Assembly (NCBI GenBank): GCA_036491435.1
Contig: DASXBZ010000119.1
Location: 1-41,891, forward strand
Source: Bog-473 sp036491435
GTDB lineage: Bacteria > Actinomycetota > Acidimicrobiia > Acidimicrobiales > RAAP-2
Direction: 5' to 3'
Length of the DNA: 41,891 nt
The translations under genes were made by a program, and so were the position numbers. Below are positions 30,910 to 40,626 of this stretch, one piece after another (within the stretch, counting starts at the first letter, position 1; each line of letters opens with the position of its first letter). The notes beneath the pieces were generated by a model. It searched no databases. It was not told the origin of the DNA and saw only the letters and a list, made by a program, of their open reading frames with translations.

Positions 30910-33153
30910 ATGCGCACCCTGGCTGGGTGGTGCGTCCGACACCGGCGCATCGTTCTCCTTCTGTGGGCGGCTGTCCTCGTCAGCTCGCTGGTTCTGGTCA
31001 GCGCGCTGCACGCTGACTACACGAACAACTTCAACTTCCCCCATACCGAGTCGTCCGACGCCATCAACCTGCTGAAGTCGGTCGCGCCCGGGCACTCGGG
31101 TGACACCGAAGAGGTGGTCTTCGGCACCTCGGGCGGCAAGACGCTGAACGACCCGGCTGTGGGCCAGCGCATCACCACGATGGTCGACAAGATCAATGCG
31201 CTGCCCAACGTGACACACGTCACGAGCCCGTACGACTCGTCGGGCAACCTGGTCAACACCACCAACGTCAACGCCGACCAGACCGTCGGCTTCCTGCAGG
31301 TGAACTTCGACAAGCTGCCGAACAAGCTCCCGGGGAACGAGGCGAAGAATTTCGTCCACACGGTCACCAGCACGTCCGACTCCGACCTGACAGTGTCGGT
31401 GACCGGTTTGCTGGCCGAGCAAGCCAACAACCAGTCCTTCAGCAGTAGCGGCCTCGGCGTCTTGCTGGCGTTGATCGTGTTGCTCCTCGTGTTCGGGTCG
31501 GTCTTCGCCGCGTTGTTGCCGATCATCTCCGCGCTGTTCGCACTGGGGACCGCGATCGGCATCATCGGGTTGCTCAGCCACGTCATCGGCATGCCCGAAT
31601 TCTCTCCCGAGCTCGTGCTTCTCATCGGCCTCGGCGTGGGCGTCGACTATGCGCTCTTCATCGTGACCAGGCACCGCCAGGGCCTGGTCGCCGGCCATGA
31701 CGGCGAGACCTCCATCGTCAACGCCGTCAACACGTCCGGGCGCGCCGTGTTGTTCGCCGGCATCATCGTATGCATCGCTCTGCTCGGCATGTTCGCCTTG
31801 GGCGTGAGCTTCCTCTATGGGCTCGCGGTCGCCGCCGCCATCGGCGTCGCCCTCACGATGATCTCGGCCTTGACGCTTCTGCCAGCCCTGCTCGGCTTCA
31901 TCGGGCCCAAGGTCATGAGCCGCAAACAGAAGCGGAACCTGGCCCAGAACGGACCGCGCATCGTCGGCGCCGACAGCAAGGGCTTCTGGCCGAATTGGGC
32001 CGACCGGGTGCAGCGTTACCCGTGGGTCTCAGCGTCGCTGGCGCTGATCGTGATCGTGGTGATCGCCCTGCCGTTCTTCTCCCTGCGCCTGGGCTCGGCC
32101 GACCAGGGGACCGACCCAGCCGGTACGCCGACCCGTGTCGCGTTCGACACGTTGTCGAAGGGCTTCGGTCCGGGCTTCAACGGGCCCTTGATGCTCGTCA
32201 GCGTCGTCCAGCCCGACCAGCGTGACGTCATCAACACCGTCATCCACGACGTCTCGACGCAGGGAGACGTGGCCAAGGTCGCGCAGCCGCTGTTCATCCC
32301 CTCCAAGACGGGCGGCGGTGACGTGATGTTGCTGAACGTCTACCCGAAGACCGCACCACAGGATTCCGCCACCACCGACTTGGTCAACCATCTCCGTTCC
32401 GACACGCTGCCGCAGGCCACCGCGGGCACGGGGGTCAAGGTGCTCGTTGCCGGCACGACGGCCATCTTCATCGACTTCGCCAACGTCTTGTCGTCCAAGT
32501 TGCCGCTCTTCATCGGCCTCGTCGTCCTGCTGTCGTTCCTGTTGTTGATGACGGTGTTCCGCAGCTTCGTCATCCCCCTTACGGCGGCAGCAATGAACCT
32601 GTTGTCGATCGGTGCCGCCTTCGGCATCCTCGTTGCGGTGTTCGAGTGGGGGTACGGCGGCAGCATCATCGGCCTCACGGGCACGAGCCCGATCGAAGCC
32701 TTCCTGCCAGTGATGCTCTTCGCCATCCTCTTCGGCCTCTCCATGGATTACCAGGTGTTCCTGGTGTCGCGGATGCACGAGGAGTACATCAAGTCGGGCA
32801 ACAACAACCGCATCGCCGTGCGCAACGGTCTCGCCGCGACGGGCAAGACGATCACGGCTGCCGCGCTCATCATGATCCTCGTCTTCGGCTCGTTCATCCT
32901 CGGCGGCGAGCGGGTGATCAAGGAATTCGGCATTGGCCTCGCCGCCGGAATCCTCGTCGACGCCGTCCTCATCCGGATGTGCATCGTGCCGTCACTGATG
33001 ATGCTGTTCGGCAAGTGGAACTGGGCGTTTCCGAAGTGGCTGGACCGCGCGCTACCGCGTCTCTCCGTTGACGCTGACGACCTGACGACGCACGCGGCGG
33101 ACGAGGGCGGCCCGGAGCCCGAGCGCGAGCTGGCCGGAGTGGGCAAGCCCTAA
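30910..33153 (+). CDS. MMPL/RND-family transporter
   Basis: A 747-residue membrane transporter of the MMPL group, proton-driven exporters of lipids and other envelope components. It has an N-terminal helix (about 12-34), a first extracytoplasmic domain (about 35-180), and a helix bundle with FGSVFAALLPIISALFALGT and GLGVGVDYALFIVTRHRQG. A second extracytoplasmic domain follows, then a second bundle with LFGLSMDYQVFLVSRMHEEY. The GVDYAL/SMDYQVF pairs carry the proton-relay Asp typical of the family. The ATG at 30910 has TGGAGGAA upstream. It closes the PspC-DUF1707-cNMP run, 82 bases after it, and may have its own promoter. Confidence 0.93.
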   Translation: MRTLAGWCVRHRRIVLLLWAAVLVSSLVLVSALHADYTNNFNFPHTESSDAINLLKSVAPGHSGDTEEVVFGTSGGKTLNDPAVGQRITTMVDKINALPNVTHVTSPYDSSGNLVNTTNVNADQTVGFLQVNFDKLPNKLPGNEAKNFVHTVTSTSDSDLTVSVTGLLAEQANNQSFSSSGLGVLLALIVLLLVFGSVFAALLPIISALFALGTAIGIIGLLSHVIGMPEFSPELVLLIGLGVGVDYALFIVTRHRQGLVAGHDGETSIVNAVNTSGRAVLFAGIIVCIALLGMFALGVSFLYGLAVAAAIGVALTMISALTLLPALLGFIGPKVMSRKQKRNLAQNGPRIVGADSKGFWPNWADRVQRYPWVSASLALIVIVVIALPFFSLRLGSADQGTDPAGTPTRVAFDTLSKGFGPGFNGPLMLVSVVQPDQRDVINTVIHDVSTQGDVAKVAQPLFIPSKTGGGDVMLLNVYPKTAPQDSATTDLVNHLRSDTLPQATAGTGVKVLVAGTTAIFIDFANVLSSKLPLFIGLVVLLSFLLLMTVFRSFVIPLTAAAMNLLSIGAAFGILVAVFEWGYGGSIIGLTGTSPIEAFLPVMLFAILFGLSMDYQVFLVSRMHEEYIKSGNNNRIAVRNGLAATGKTITAAALIMILVFGSFILGGERVIKEFGIGLAAGILVDAVLIRMCIVPSLMMLFGKWNWAFPKWLDRALPRLSVDADDLTTHAADEGGPEPERELAGVGKP

Positions 33154-33169
33154 GCGCCCAACCTCCGCA

Positions 33170-34141
33170 CTACCAGGCGTAGTCCTCGGGCGCCGTCTTG
33201 TAGCCCGGGAAGATCTCGTCCAGACGCTGCAAGACCTTGTCGTCCAACGTCACGTCGACGGCGTGCAGAGCGGATTCGAGATGCTCCGGCGTCCGCGGCC
33301 CGACGATCGGCCCCGTCACCGCCGGACGGGTCAACAGCCAGGCCAGGCCGACGGCGCCCGGCTCCTCGCCGATCTCGTCGCAGAGGTCCTCGTACGCCTC
33401 GAACTGCGCGCGCTTGGCCACGACCCTTTGCTGGAGGTGCTCGGCCAGGCGCCGGCTCCCGTCGCGCTCCTTACGCACGACGCCACCGAGCAGCCCGCTC
33501 GCCAGCGGTGACCACGGGATCACTCCCAAGCCGTAGTCCTCGGCCGCCGGCAGCACCTCGAGCTCGATCTTGCGGGTGAGGAGGTTGTAGTGCGACTGCT
33601 CGCTCACCAGCCCCAGGAAGTTGCGCCGCCGCGCCGCCTCCTGCGCCTTTGCGATGTGCCAGCCCGCGAAGTTCGACGAGCCGCAGTAGAGGATTTTGCC
33701 CTGGTTGCGCAGCACCTCCATCCCCTCCCAGATCTCGTCCCAGGGCGTCGCCCGGTCGACGTGGTGCATCTGGTACAGGTCGATGTAGTCGGTCTGGAGA
33801 CGCTTCAAGCTGGCGTCGCAGGCGCGGCGGATGTTGAGCGCCGAGAGCTGGCCCTCGTTGGGCCACTCCCCCATGTTCCCGTAGAGCTTGGTGGCGATGA
33901 CGACCTTCTCGCGCCGGCCCCCGCCCTGTGCGAACCAGCGCCCGACGATCTCCTCGGTGGCGCCGCGGCCCTTGGAGCGGCCGTAGACGTTGGCCGAGTC
34001 GAAGAAGTTGATCCCGGCGTCGAGCGCCGAGTCCATGATGGCGAACGACGTCGCCTCGTCGGTCTCGGGACCGAAGTTCATGGTGCCGAGGCACAGGCGG
34101 CTGACGGTGAGGCCGGTACGGCCGAGGTGTGTGTAGCGCAT
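33170..34141 (-). CDS. Aldo/keto reductase
   Basis: An NADPH-dependent TIM-barrel oxidoreductase reducing aldehydes or ketones. The 323 residues contain the catalytic tetrad D48 (FFDSANVYG), Y53, K85 (VIATKLYG) and H126/H127 (LYQMHHVD), and the C-terminal coenzyme loop VTGPIVGPRTPEHLE. This is the YghZ/Kv-beta-like group (GRSKGRGATEEIVGRW). The ATG at 34141 is preceded by TAGGTT and a 6-base spacer, so the mRNA should be leaderless. It follows the histidine kinase gene by 9 bases but has its own promoter inside that gene's stop codon. Confidence 0.92.
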   Translation of the reverse strand: MRYTHLGRTGLTVSRLCLGTMNFGPETDEATSFAIMDSALDAGINFFDSANVYGRSKGRGATEEIVGRWFAQGGGRREKVVIATKLYGNMGEWPNEGQLSALNIRRACDASLKRLQTDYIDLYQMHHVDRATPWDEIWEGMEVLRNQGKILYCGSSNFAGWHIAKAQEAARRRNFLGLVSEQSHYNLLTRKIELEVLPAAEDYGLGVIPWSPLASGLLGGVVRKERDGSRRLAEHLQQRVVAKRAQFEAYEDLCDEIGEEPGAVGLAWLLTRPAVTGPIVGPRTPEHLESALHAVDVTLDDKVLQRLDEIFPGYKTAPEDYAW

Positions 34142-34147
34142 GGGCCG

Positions 34148-34153
34148 AACCTA
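34148..34153 (-). promoter_or_regulatory. -10 box (TAGGTT) overlapping the histidine kinase stop codon
   Basis: On the minus strand TAGGTT is followed by CGGCCC and the ATG at 34141. The TAG (34153-34151) is the stop codon of the kinase gene, the same arrangement as at 14578. Confidence 0.65.
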
Positions 34154-35671
34154 ATGGTCGGACAGCGAGGCGTGCACCAAGCGGGCGTGTGCTCCGGTGG
34201 AGCCACCGCCCGATTCCGCCGGATCGTTGTCGGCGGCCGGACGGCCTTCCGGCCCCGGCTCGGGCAAGCCGGTCCCGACGCTCACCCCGCCCGCCTCCAC
34301 GTCATCACGGCCCGGGAACTGCACCTCGATGCTCAGCCCACCCGTTGCCCGAGGCACCGTCCACAGCGTGGCACCGTGTGCGGAGGCGACGGCCCGCACG
34401 ATGCACAGCCCCAGGCCGAAGCCTTCACCCCCGGTCACACGCTCGTGTTCCAGTCGCTCGAATGGCTCATAGAGCCGGGCGACGTCGTCGGGGGCGATAA
34501 ACGGGCCGTCGTTGGCCACGGCGAGCCAGGCTCGCCCGCCGCGCGAGCCGGTCTGCACGCTGACCGTGCCGCCGGGCGCATTGTGCCGCAGAGCGTTGTC
34601 GAGCAGATTCCCTACGAGGCGCTCGAGCAGGCGCCGGTCGGCTCGCAGCGACGTTGGGCCGAGGGCCGGGATGATCCGTACGCGGCGCGCCGCCGCCTCG
34701 ATCTCGCGTTCCCCGAGCGACTCCCCGACGAGCGCTGCCAGGTCCACCTCGTGCGCGTTGACCAAGGTGGCCTGGGCCCGAGAGAGCGTGAGCAGCGCGT
34801 CGATCAACTGCTCCTGCTGCTCGCCGGAGGCGAGGATGCGTTCGTGCGCGGCGCGCAGCGAGTCCAAGTTGGCGTCGGGGTCGGACAGCGCCACCTGGGC
34901 CAGGGTGCGCTGGCGGGCCAGGGGCGTGCGAAGTTCGTGGGACGCGTTGGCGACGAACTGGCGCTGCGAGCGGAACGACGCCTCCAGGCGTTCGAGCAAC
35001 CCGTCGATGGTGTCGCCCAGCTCCTTGAGCTCGTCGTCAGGGCCCCGCAGGTCGAGGCGTTGATGGAGGTTGGAGGCCGAGATATCGCGGGTCGTCGCGG
35101 TGATGGTGCGCAGAGGGCGCAGGACGCGTCCCGCCACGAGCCACCCCAACAGCACCGAGATCACCGCCATGAGCGCGAGGGCGATGCCGGACTCGATGAG
35201 CATTTGGCGCAACTCCGAGCTCTGGTACGCATGCGCCAGGGTCTCGAATTGCTGCTGCTGGCGTGCGACCTGCCGCTGTTGCTGGCGGGTCGCCTTTTGT
35301 GTCGGTACGGCATGCACCGGCCCCGCGGCGGTCGCACCGACCCCGGTGCTCGCGCTGCTGCTGCCGCTCCCGGTCGTACGACCGCCCGATCCCTTCAAGC
35401 TCCCGTTCGAGATGGATGTCTTCGTTTTGGCTCCGTGAATGTCCGGAGGCGGGGACCCGATCTGGTAGCCGGCGATCGTCACCCCGTCCTTCGTGTGCTC
35501 GATGAAGGCGTTGCCGGTCGCCGCGTCGACGAGGAAGTAGGTCGTGGCGAGCAACGCGGCCCCCGAGAGCACGAACACCACGCCGTAGAGCAAAGCGAGG
35601 CGTAGGCGTACCGTGCGGCGGGGCAGATGTCCCGCCTTGGCCGCGCGGAGGAACTGGTCGCGGAGGGCCAT
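34151..35671 (-). CDS. Sensor histidine kinase (HAMP, HisKA, HATPase)
   Basis: A two-component sensor kinase of 506 residues. It has membrane helix 1 (about 24-46), an extracytoplasmic domain with a Gly/Ser-rich stretch (about 90-115) and a Gln-rich run (about 129-142), and membrane helix 2 (about 161-182). A HAMP follows (RVLRPLRTITATTRDIS), then the H-box FVANASHELRTPLARQ, N-box NLLDNALRHNAPGG, and G-box EGFGLGLCIVRAVA. A Gly/Pro/Asp-rich disordered tail of about 50 residues follows. It starts 7 bases after the response regulator gene, with AGGGA as ribosome site, so they are one operon. The likely output is the divergent efflux operon. Confidence 0.93.
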   Translation of the reverse strand: MALRDQFLRAAKAGHLPRRTVRLRLALLYGVVFVLSGAALLATTYFLVDAATGNAFIEHTKDGVTIAGYQIGSPPPDIHGAKTKTSISNGSLKGSGGRTTGSGSSSASTGVGATAAGPVHAVPTQKATRQQQRQVARQQQQFETLAHAYQSSELRQMLIESGIALALMAVISVLLGWLVAGRVLRPLRTITATTRDISASNLHQRLDLRGPDDELKELGDTIDGLLERLEASFRSQRQFVANASHELRTPLARQRTLAQVALSDPDANLDSLRAAHERILASGEQQEQLIDALLTLSRAQATLVNAHEVDLAALVGESLGEREIEAAARRVRIIPALGPTSLRADRRLLERLVGNLLDNALRHNAPGGTVSVQTGSRGGRAWLAVANDGPFIAPDDVARLYEPFERLEHERVTGGEGFGLGLCIVRAVASAHGATLWTVPRATGGLSIEVQFPGRDDVEAGGVSVGTGLPEPGPEGRPAADNDPAESGGGSTGAHARLVHASLSDH

Positions 35672-35678
35672 CTCGTCC

Positions 35679-36332
35679 CTAGATCCGATAACCGGCGCGG
35701 GAAATCGTCTGGATGACGCCGGGCTCGCCCAGCTTGGCCCTGAGGCGGCTCATCGTCACCTTGACCGCGTTGGTGAACGGGTCGGCCGCCTCGTCCCAGA
35801 CGCGCTCGAGGAGTTCCTCCGCGGAGACCGCCCGGCCGCCCGAGGCGAGCAGAAGCTCGAGGACGCCGAATTCCTTTGGCGAGAGATCGAGTTTCCGGCC
35901 GGCGCGGCAGGCGCGTCGCTGCGCGCGGTCCAGCGCCACGTCGCCGTGCCGCAACACCGGCGGGAGCGCGGGTTGGGCCCGCCGGTACAGCGCGCCGATG
36001 CGCGCCACCAGGACCGGAAAGTCAAAGGGCTTGGGCAGGTAGTCGTCGGCCCCGAGCTCGAGCCCGTCCACCAGGTCGTCCATGGTCCCCGCGGCCGTGA
36101 GCAGCAGCACGCGCGAACGGCAGCGCGACTCGACGAGTCGCCGGCAGATCTCGTCGCCGTGCACTGTGGGAAGGTCACGGTCCAAGACGATGACGTCGTA
36201 GTCGGTGTCGATGGCGCGCTCCAGTCCTGCACCACCGTCGAACGCGACGTCAACCGCCATCTCGGCGCGGCGCAGCCCGAGGCCGATCGCCTCGGCGAGT
36301 TCCCTGTCGTCTTCGATGACCAACACCCGCAT
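35679..36332 (-). CDS. OmpR/PhoB-type response regulator
   Basis: A 217-residue transcription factor with a receiver (acidic D8-D9, phospho-acceptor D51 in VIVLDRDLP, K101 in YLPKPFDF) and a winged-helix DNA-binding domain (LDLSPKEFGVLELLLASGG, VKVTMSRLRAKLGEPG, TISRAGYRI). ATG at about 36332 is chosen; an upstream GTG in frame adds ten residues without a better ribosome site. It is divergent from the lipoprotein/efflux operon. One arm of an 11-bp inverted repeat lies 41 bases upstream of its start and the other 52 bases upstream of the lipoprotein start, probable operator sites for this regulator (inference). Confidence 0.92.
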   Translation of the reverse strand: MRVLVIEDDRELAEAIGLGLRRAEMAVDVAFDGGAGLERAIDTDYDVIVLDRDLPTVHGDEICRRLVESRCRSRVLLLTAAGTMDDLVDGLELGADDYLPKPFDFPVLVARIGALYRRAQPALPPVLRHGDVALDRAQRRACRAGRKLDLSPKEFGVLELLLASGGRAVSAEELLERVWDEAADPFTNAVKVTMSRLRAKLGEPGVIQTISRAGYRI

Positions 36333-36373
36333 TGTCGGGCCCCCTGTTCGAACCCTCACCACGATGTTCCCCC

Positions 36374-36498
36374 CGAGGTTTCAATTACGTATCGCTCCGA
36401 ACGCAGCGCCAGTTTGTTGTCCGCTGTGCGCGCGCTGTGGATCTGGTGGCCACCTCATGCGCGGATGCGACGTCTGACGCAACGTTGTTGAAACCTCG
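36374..36498. promoter_or_regulatory. Inverted repeat (11 bp) in the divergent promoter region of the two-component and efflux genes
   Basis: CGAGGTTTCAA at 36374-36384 is repeated as its exact complement TTGAAACCTCG at 36488-36498. The arms flank the intergenic region, each oriented toward the gene it precedes. They may be regulator-binding sites or shared promoter elements (TTGAAA resembles a -35 box). The 218-base stretch between the two start codons contains no gene. Confidence 0.55.
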
Positions 36499-36550
36499 CC
36501 TGTCGTACAACTCCGTGTCAGAGACCCATTGCCGATGCGAAGAGGACGAC

Positions 36551-37267
36551 ATGGAACGACCACTCCCTGACCCCACCAGCCCGGTCCCCCCCGCCGGCCT
36601 GGGTCGCCGACGGCGCCGCCACCATGTGTTGCCCGTGGCGGCGGCGCTGCTCGGCCTTGCCTTCGCGGCGGCCGCCTGTTCCAGCGACCCCTCGAGCCCC
36701 GGCGTCGCCGGATCGGGCGCCGGGAACACCTCGACAACCGCCGCCTCCGCGTCCAACCAGTCCGGCCCCACCATCACCCCGAAGCAACGCGCCGCCGGAC
36801 TCGCCTATTCGGAGTGCATGCGCTCGCACGGAGTGCCCAGCTTCCCCGACCCCAACGCGCAGGGGGCGATCCAGATCACGGGCGGCTCCTCCAACGGCAC
36901 CTCGAGCGGACTCGACCCCAACAGCGCGGCCTTCCAGAACGCCCAGAAAGCCTGCCAGTCCAAACAGCCGAAACCCACCCAGGCCCAACAGGCGCAGGCG
37001 CTGCAGAACGCGTTGAAGCAAGCCAAATGCATGCGTGCGCACGGGATCAAGGACTTCCCCGACCCGCAGAGTTCCAGCGGCCGCGTTTCCATAAGCATCA
37101 ACGGCAGCGCGGGAAGTGACCTCAACCCGAACGACCCGCTCTTCCAGGCGGCCCAGAAGGTCTGCATGCCGAACGCACCGAAGCCGCCCGCCGGCGCGGG
37201 CAAGACAAGCACTGGCGCCGGGAGCGGCAGCGGCTTTTCCCAGCAGACCACCTCCGGTAACAGCTGA
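36551..37267 (+). CDS. Lipoprotein with duplicated CMR-HG-FPDP domain
   Basis: A 238-residue exported lipoprotein. The basic N-terminus with GLGRRRRRHH is followed by a hydrophobic core and the lipobox AFAAAAC (C43). The body holds two copies of one unit. Unit 1 (about 81-136) has SECMRSHGVPSFPDP and FQNAQKAC; unit 2 (about 152-206) has KCMRAHGIKDFPDP and FQAAQKVC. Each unit has two cysteines, likely a disulfide. A Ser/Gly/Thr tail follows. I know such proteins only as companions of MacAB-like efflux genes in Actinobacteria, with no known function. GAGGA precedes the ATG. The stop overlaps the next start (TGATG), so it is part of the efflux operon. Confidence 0.82.
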   Translation: MERPLPDPTSPVPPAGLGRRRRRHHVLPVAAALLGLAFAAAACSSDPSSPGVAGSGAGNTSTTAASASNQSGPTITPKQRAAGLAYSECMRSHGVPSFPDPNAQGAIQITGGSSNGTSSGLDPNSAAFQNAQKACQSKQPKPTQAQQAQALQNALKQAKCMRAHGIKDFPDPQSSSGRVSISINGSAGSDLNPNDPLFQAAQKVCMPNAPKPPAGAGKTSTGAGSGSGFSQQTTSGNS

Positions 37268-38450
37268 TGACTACGACCGCACAACAAACGGTGATGGGCA
37301 CGGCCGCGTCCGACGCACTCGACGGTGAGGAAGGTCGGCGGCATGGTCGGCGCCGGACTATCGCCGTCGTCGTCGTGCTCGCGATCGTCGCCGCAGTGGT
37401 GGCCGTCGTCGTGGCGGACCCGTTTGGTGGCAACGGAAGCACGCCCGGAGGTCTGGCCGACAACACGGACCCGACGTCGGTCACCACGGTGAGCCAAGGG
37501 GACATCTCCTCGCAAACCCAAGTATCCGGCACGCTCGGGTACTCGGGCTCCTACAACGTCGTCAACCAGGCCCAGGGCACGGTGACCTCACTGGCCGCCA
37601 TCGGGCAGCTGGTCTCCGAGGGCCAGGTCCTCTACGACGTGAGCGGAAGCCCAGTCGCGCTCCTCTACGGAACCACTCCGGCGTACCGGGCGTTGTCAGA
37701 GGGCGCGACGGACTCGGCGACCAGCGGCGCCGATGTCGAGAACCTCAACTACGACCTCGTCGCCCTGGGCTACCTCACTAGCTCCGAGATCTCAGCCGAG
37801 CCGAGTGACTTCACGGCTTACACGAAGGCGGGTGTCGAGAAACTCCAGGCCGCGCTCGGCGTCACCCAGGACGGCACCCTTGCTCTGGGACAGGTCGTCT
37901 TCCTGCCCACGGCCGCGCGCATCACCGCGGTGAGCCAGAACATCGTCCTCGGCGGGCCGGCCCAGCCGGGCTCAACGATTCTCACCGCGACGTCGACGAG
38001 TCGAGTCGTGACCATCGACCTGAGCGCAGACCAACAAGGCGACGTAGCGGTGGGCAACAAGGTCACCATTACGTTGCCCAACAGCCAGACCACGACTGGC
38101 ACGGTGACCTCGGTGGGCACCGTGGCCACCACTCCATCGGGATCGAACGGGAGCTCCTCACCGACCATCACGGTGCTGGTGACGCCCGACAACCCGAATG
38201 CCACCGGCAATCTGGACCAAGCCCCCGTCGAGGTGTCCATCACGGCAGGGTCGACGAAAAATGCCTTCATCGTGCCCATCGACGCCCTGGTCGCCCTGGC
38301 CGACGGCGGCTACGCGCTCGAGGTGATCGGTCCAAGGGGCGTACACCGCCTGGAGCCTGTGACGCTCGGCCTCTTCGACGATGCCAACGAGCAGGTGCAG
38401 GTGAGCGGCACCGACGTCGTCGCCAGCCAGCGCATCGTCATCCCCGCCAG

Positions 38451-38454
<4 letters not shown>
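37267..38454 (+). CDS. Efflux periplasmic adaptor (MacA/HlyD-like) with peptidoglycan-binding-like insert
   Basis: A membrane-fusion-type protein of 395 residues that would link the MacB-like ATPase/permease to the wall. It has an N-terminal membrane helix (about 31-50) and an adaptor barrel-sandwich (LGYSGSYNVVNQ, AIGQLVSEGQVLYDV). In place of the long coiled-coil hairpin there is a peptidoglycan-binding-like segment (about 153-210: VENLNYDLVALGYLTS, AGVEKLQAALGV). A beta-barrel domain and C-terminal part follow (FIVPIDALVALADGGYALEV). This is the Gram-positive adaptor layout. Its start overlaps the lipoprotein stop by one base, and its stop overlaps the ATPase start as ATGA. Confidence 0.87.
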
Positions 38455-39280
<826 letters not shown>

Positions 39281-39284
<4 letters not shown>

Positions 39285-40489
39285 ACAACGGTCAGCTCAC
39301 GCTCGCGCCGAAGAACTTGTCCTTCGGAGACCTCTTGCGCGTGGCCAGCGTCGGCCTGAGGACTCGGCGCCTGCGTGCCGCGTTGTCGTCGCTCGGCATC
39401 GCCATCGGCGTCGCCGCCATCGTCGCCGTGCTCGGACTCTCCTCGTCCTCCCAGGCCGGCCTACTCGCCGAGATCGGAAAGCTCGGCACCAACTTGCTCG
39501 AGGTCCAAAACGGCCAGACCGACTTCGGAAAGACGGCCGAGCTCCCCAAGAGGGCGCCGGCCATGATCGCCCGCATCGGTCCCGTGACCGAGACGCAGTA
39601 CGTCGGCACGACCAGCGCGTCGGCCTATCGCAATCCGTTGATCCCGTCGGTCAACACCAACGCCATCGGCGTGGTGGCATCGAGTTTGCAGCTCCCCAAG
39701 GCGGTGGGCACGACGCTGTATACCGGCACGTATCTGAACGCGGCGACGGCGCATCTGCCCGTCTGCGTACTCGGGGCGGCGGCGGCACAGCATCTCGGCA
39801 TCGACCGGCTGTTCCGGGGCGAGCGCATCTGGGTGGGCAAGCAATGGTTCTACGTCGTCGGGATCCTCAATCCCTCCGTGCTGACCCCTGAGATAGACAG
39901 CGACGTGCTGGTTGGCTTCCCGGCGGCCGAAAGATATCTCGGCTTCGACGGGCACCCGAGCACGATTTACGTTCGGACCAACCCCGATGACGTCGGTGCC
40001 GTCGACGCCGTGCTCGGCGCGGTGGCCAACCCTGAGAACCCCAGCAACGTCAACGTGAGCCAGCCCTCGCAGGCGCTCCAGGCACAGGCGGACGCCAAGA
40101 ACGCGTTCAACGACCTTTTCTTGGGACTGGGTGCGGTGGCGCTGCTGGTCGGCGCCGTCGGGGTGGCCAACATCATGGTCATCTCGGTGCTGGAGCGGCG
40201 CAGCGAAATCGGCCTGCGGCGCTCGCTCGGCGCCACGAAGGGGCACATCCGCACGCAATTCCTCTCAGAGGCGATTCTGCTCAGCATCTTGGGAGGGCTG
40301 TTCGGCGTCGCGGCGGGCGCGCTGGCCACCGTCGTATACGCATCGGCCAAGGGCTGGTCGATCGACGTCCCGCCCTTGGCTTGGGCGGGCGGGTTCGCCG
40401 CCGCGCTGGTGATCGGCGCCGTGGCCGGCCTGCTCCCCGCGCTGCGAGCGGCGCGGCTGTCGCCGACCGACGCGCTGCGGACGGTCTGA
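39281..40489 (+). CDS. ABC transporter permease (MacB/FtsX family)
   Basis: A 402-residue membrane protein with an N-terminal helix (about 33-56, LSSLGIAIGVAAIVAVLGLSS), a large extracytoplasmic MacB_PCD domain (about 60-270) and three C-terminal helices. The conserved cytosolic link VLERRSEIGLRRSLGATKGH lies between helices 2 and 3. The final helix ends LLPALRAARLSPTDALRTV, the FtsX C-terminal motif. It completes the lipoprotein-adaptor-ATPase-permease operon that diverges from the OmpR-type two-component genes. The cargo is unknown. Confidence 0.93.
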
Positions 40490-40502
40490 GGTCGAGCGGG
40501 TA

Positions 40503-40523
40503 CCGCCGGACCCGTCCCGGCGG
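40503..40523 (+). terminator. Candidate hairpin after the efflux operon
   Basis: CCGCCGG at 40503-40509 pairs with CCGGCGG at 40517-40523 over a 7-base loop, 14 bases after the permease stop. GC-rich and without a U tract, so weak. Confidence 0.35.
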
Positions 40524-40583
40524 ACCGGCTCGGCGGGCCCGGAGGGCCTCGCTGCCATTTGGCCGAGTCGCCGGAGCCCACGG

Positions 40584-40589
40584 TAGTTT
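40584..40589 (+). promoter_or_regulatory. Candidate -10 box (TAGTTT) before the second DUF35 gene
   Basis: GGTAGTTT equals the box at 9036 and 14578, but it lies 37 bases before the ATG at 40627, which has GGGGG as ribosome site. The message would have a short leader of about 30 bases. Confidence 0.5.
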
Positions 40590-40626
40590 GAGAACACTCT
40601 TTTCGACCGAGCTCATGGGGGCTTCG

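Noticed and set aside
33590..35605. 671-codon plus-strand frame opposite the aldo/keto reductase and kinase
   Set aside because: Spans two well-supported genes on the other strand; composition is that of an antisense shadow.
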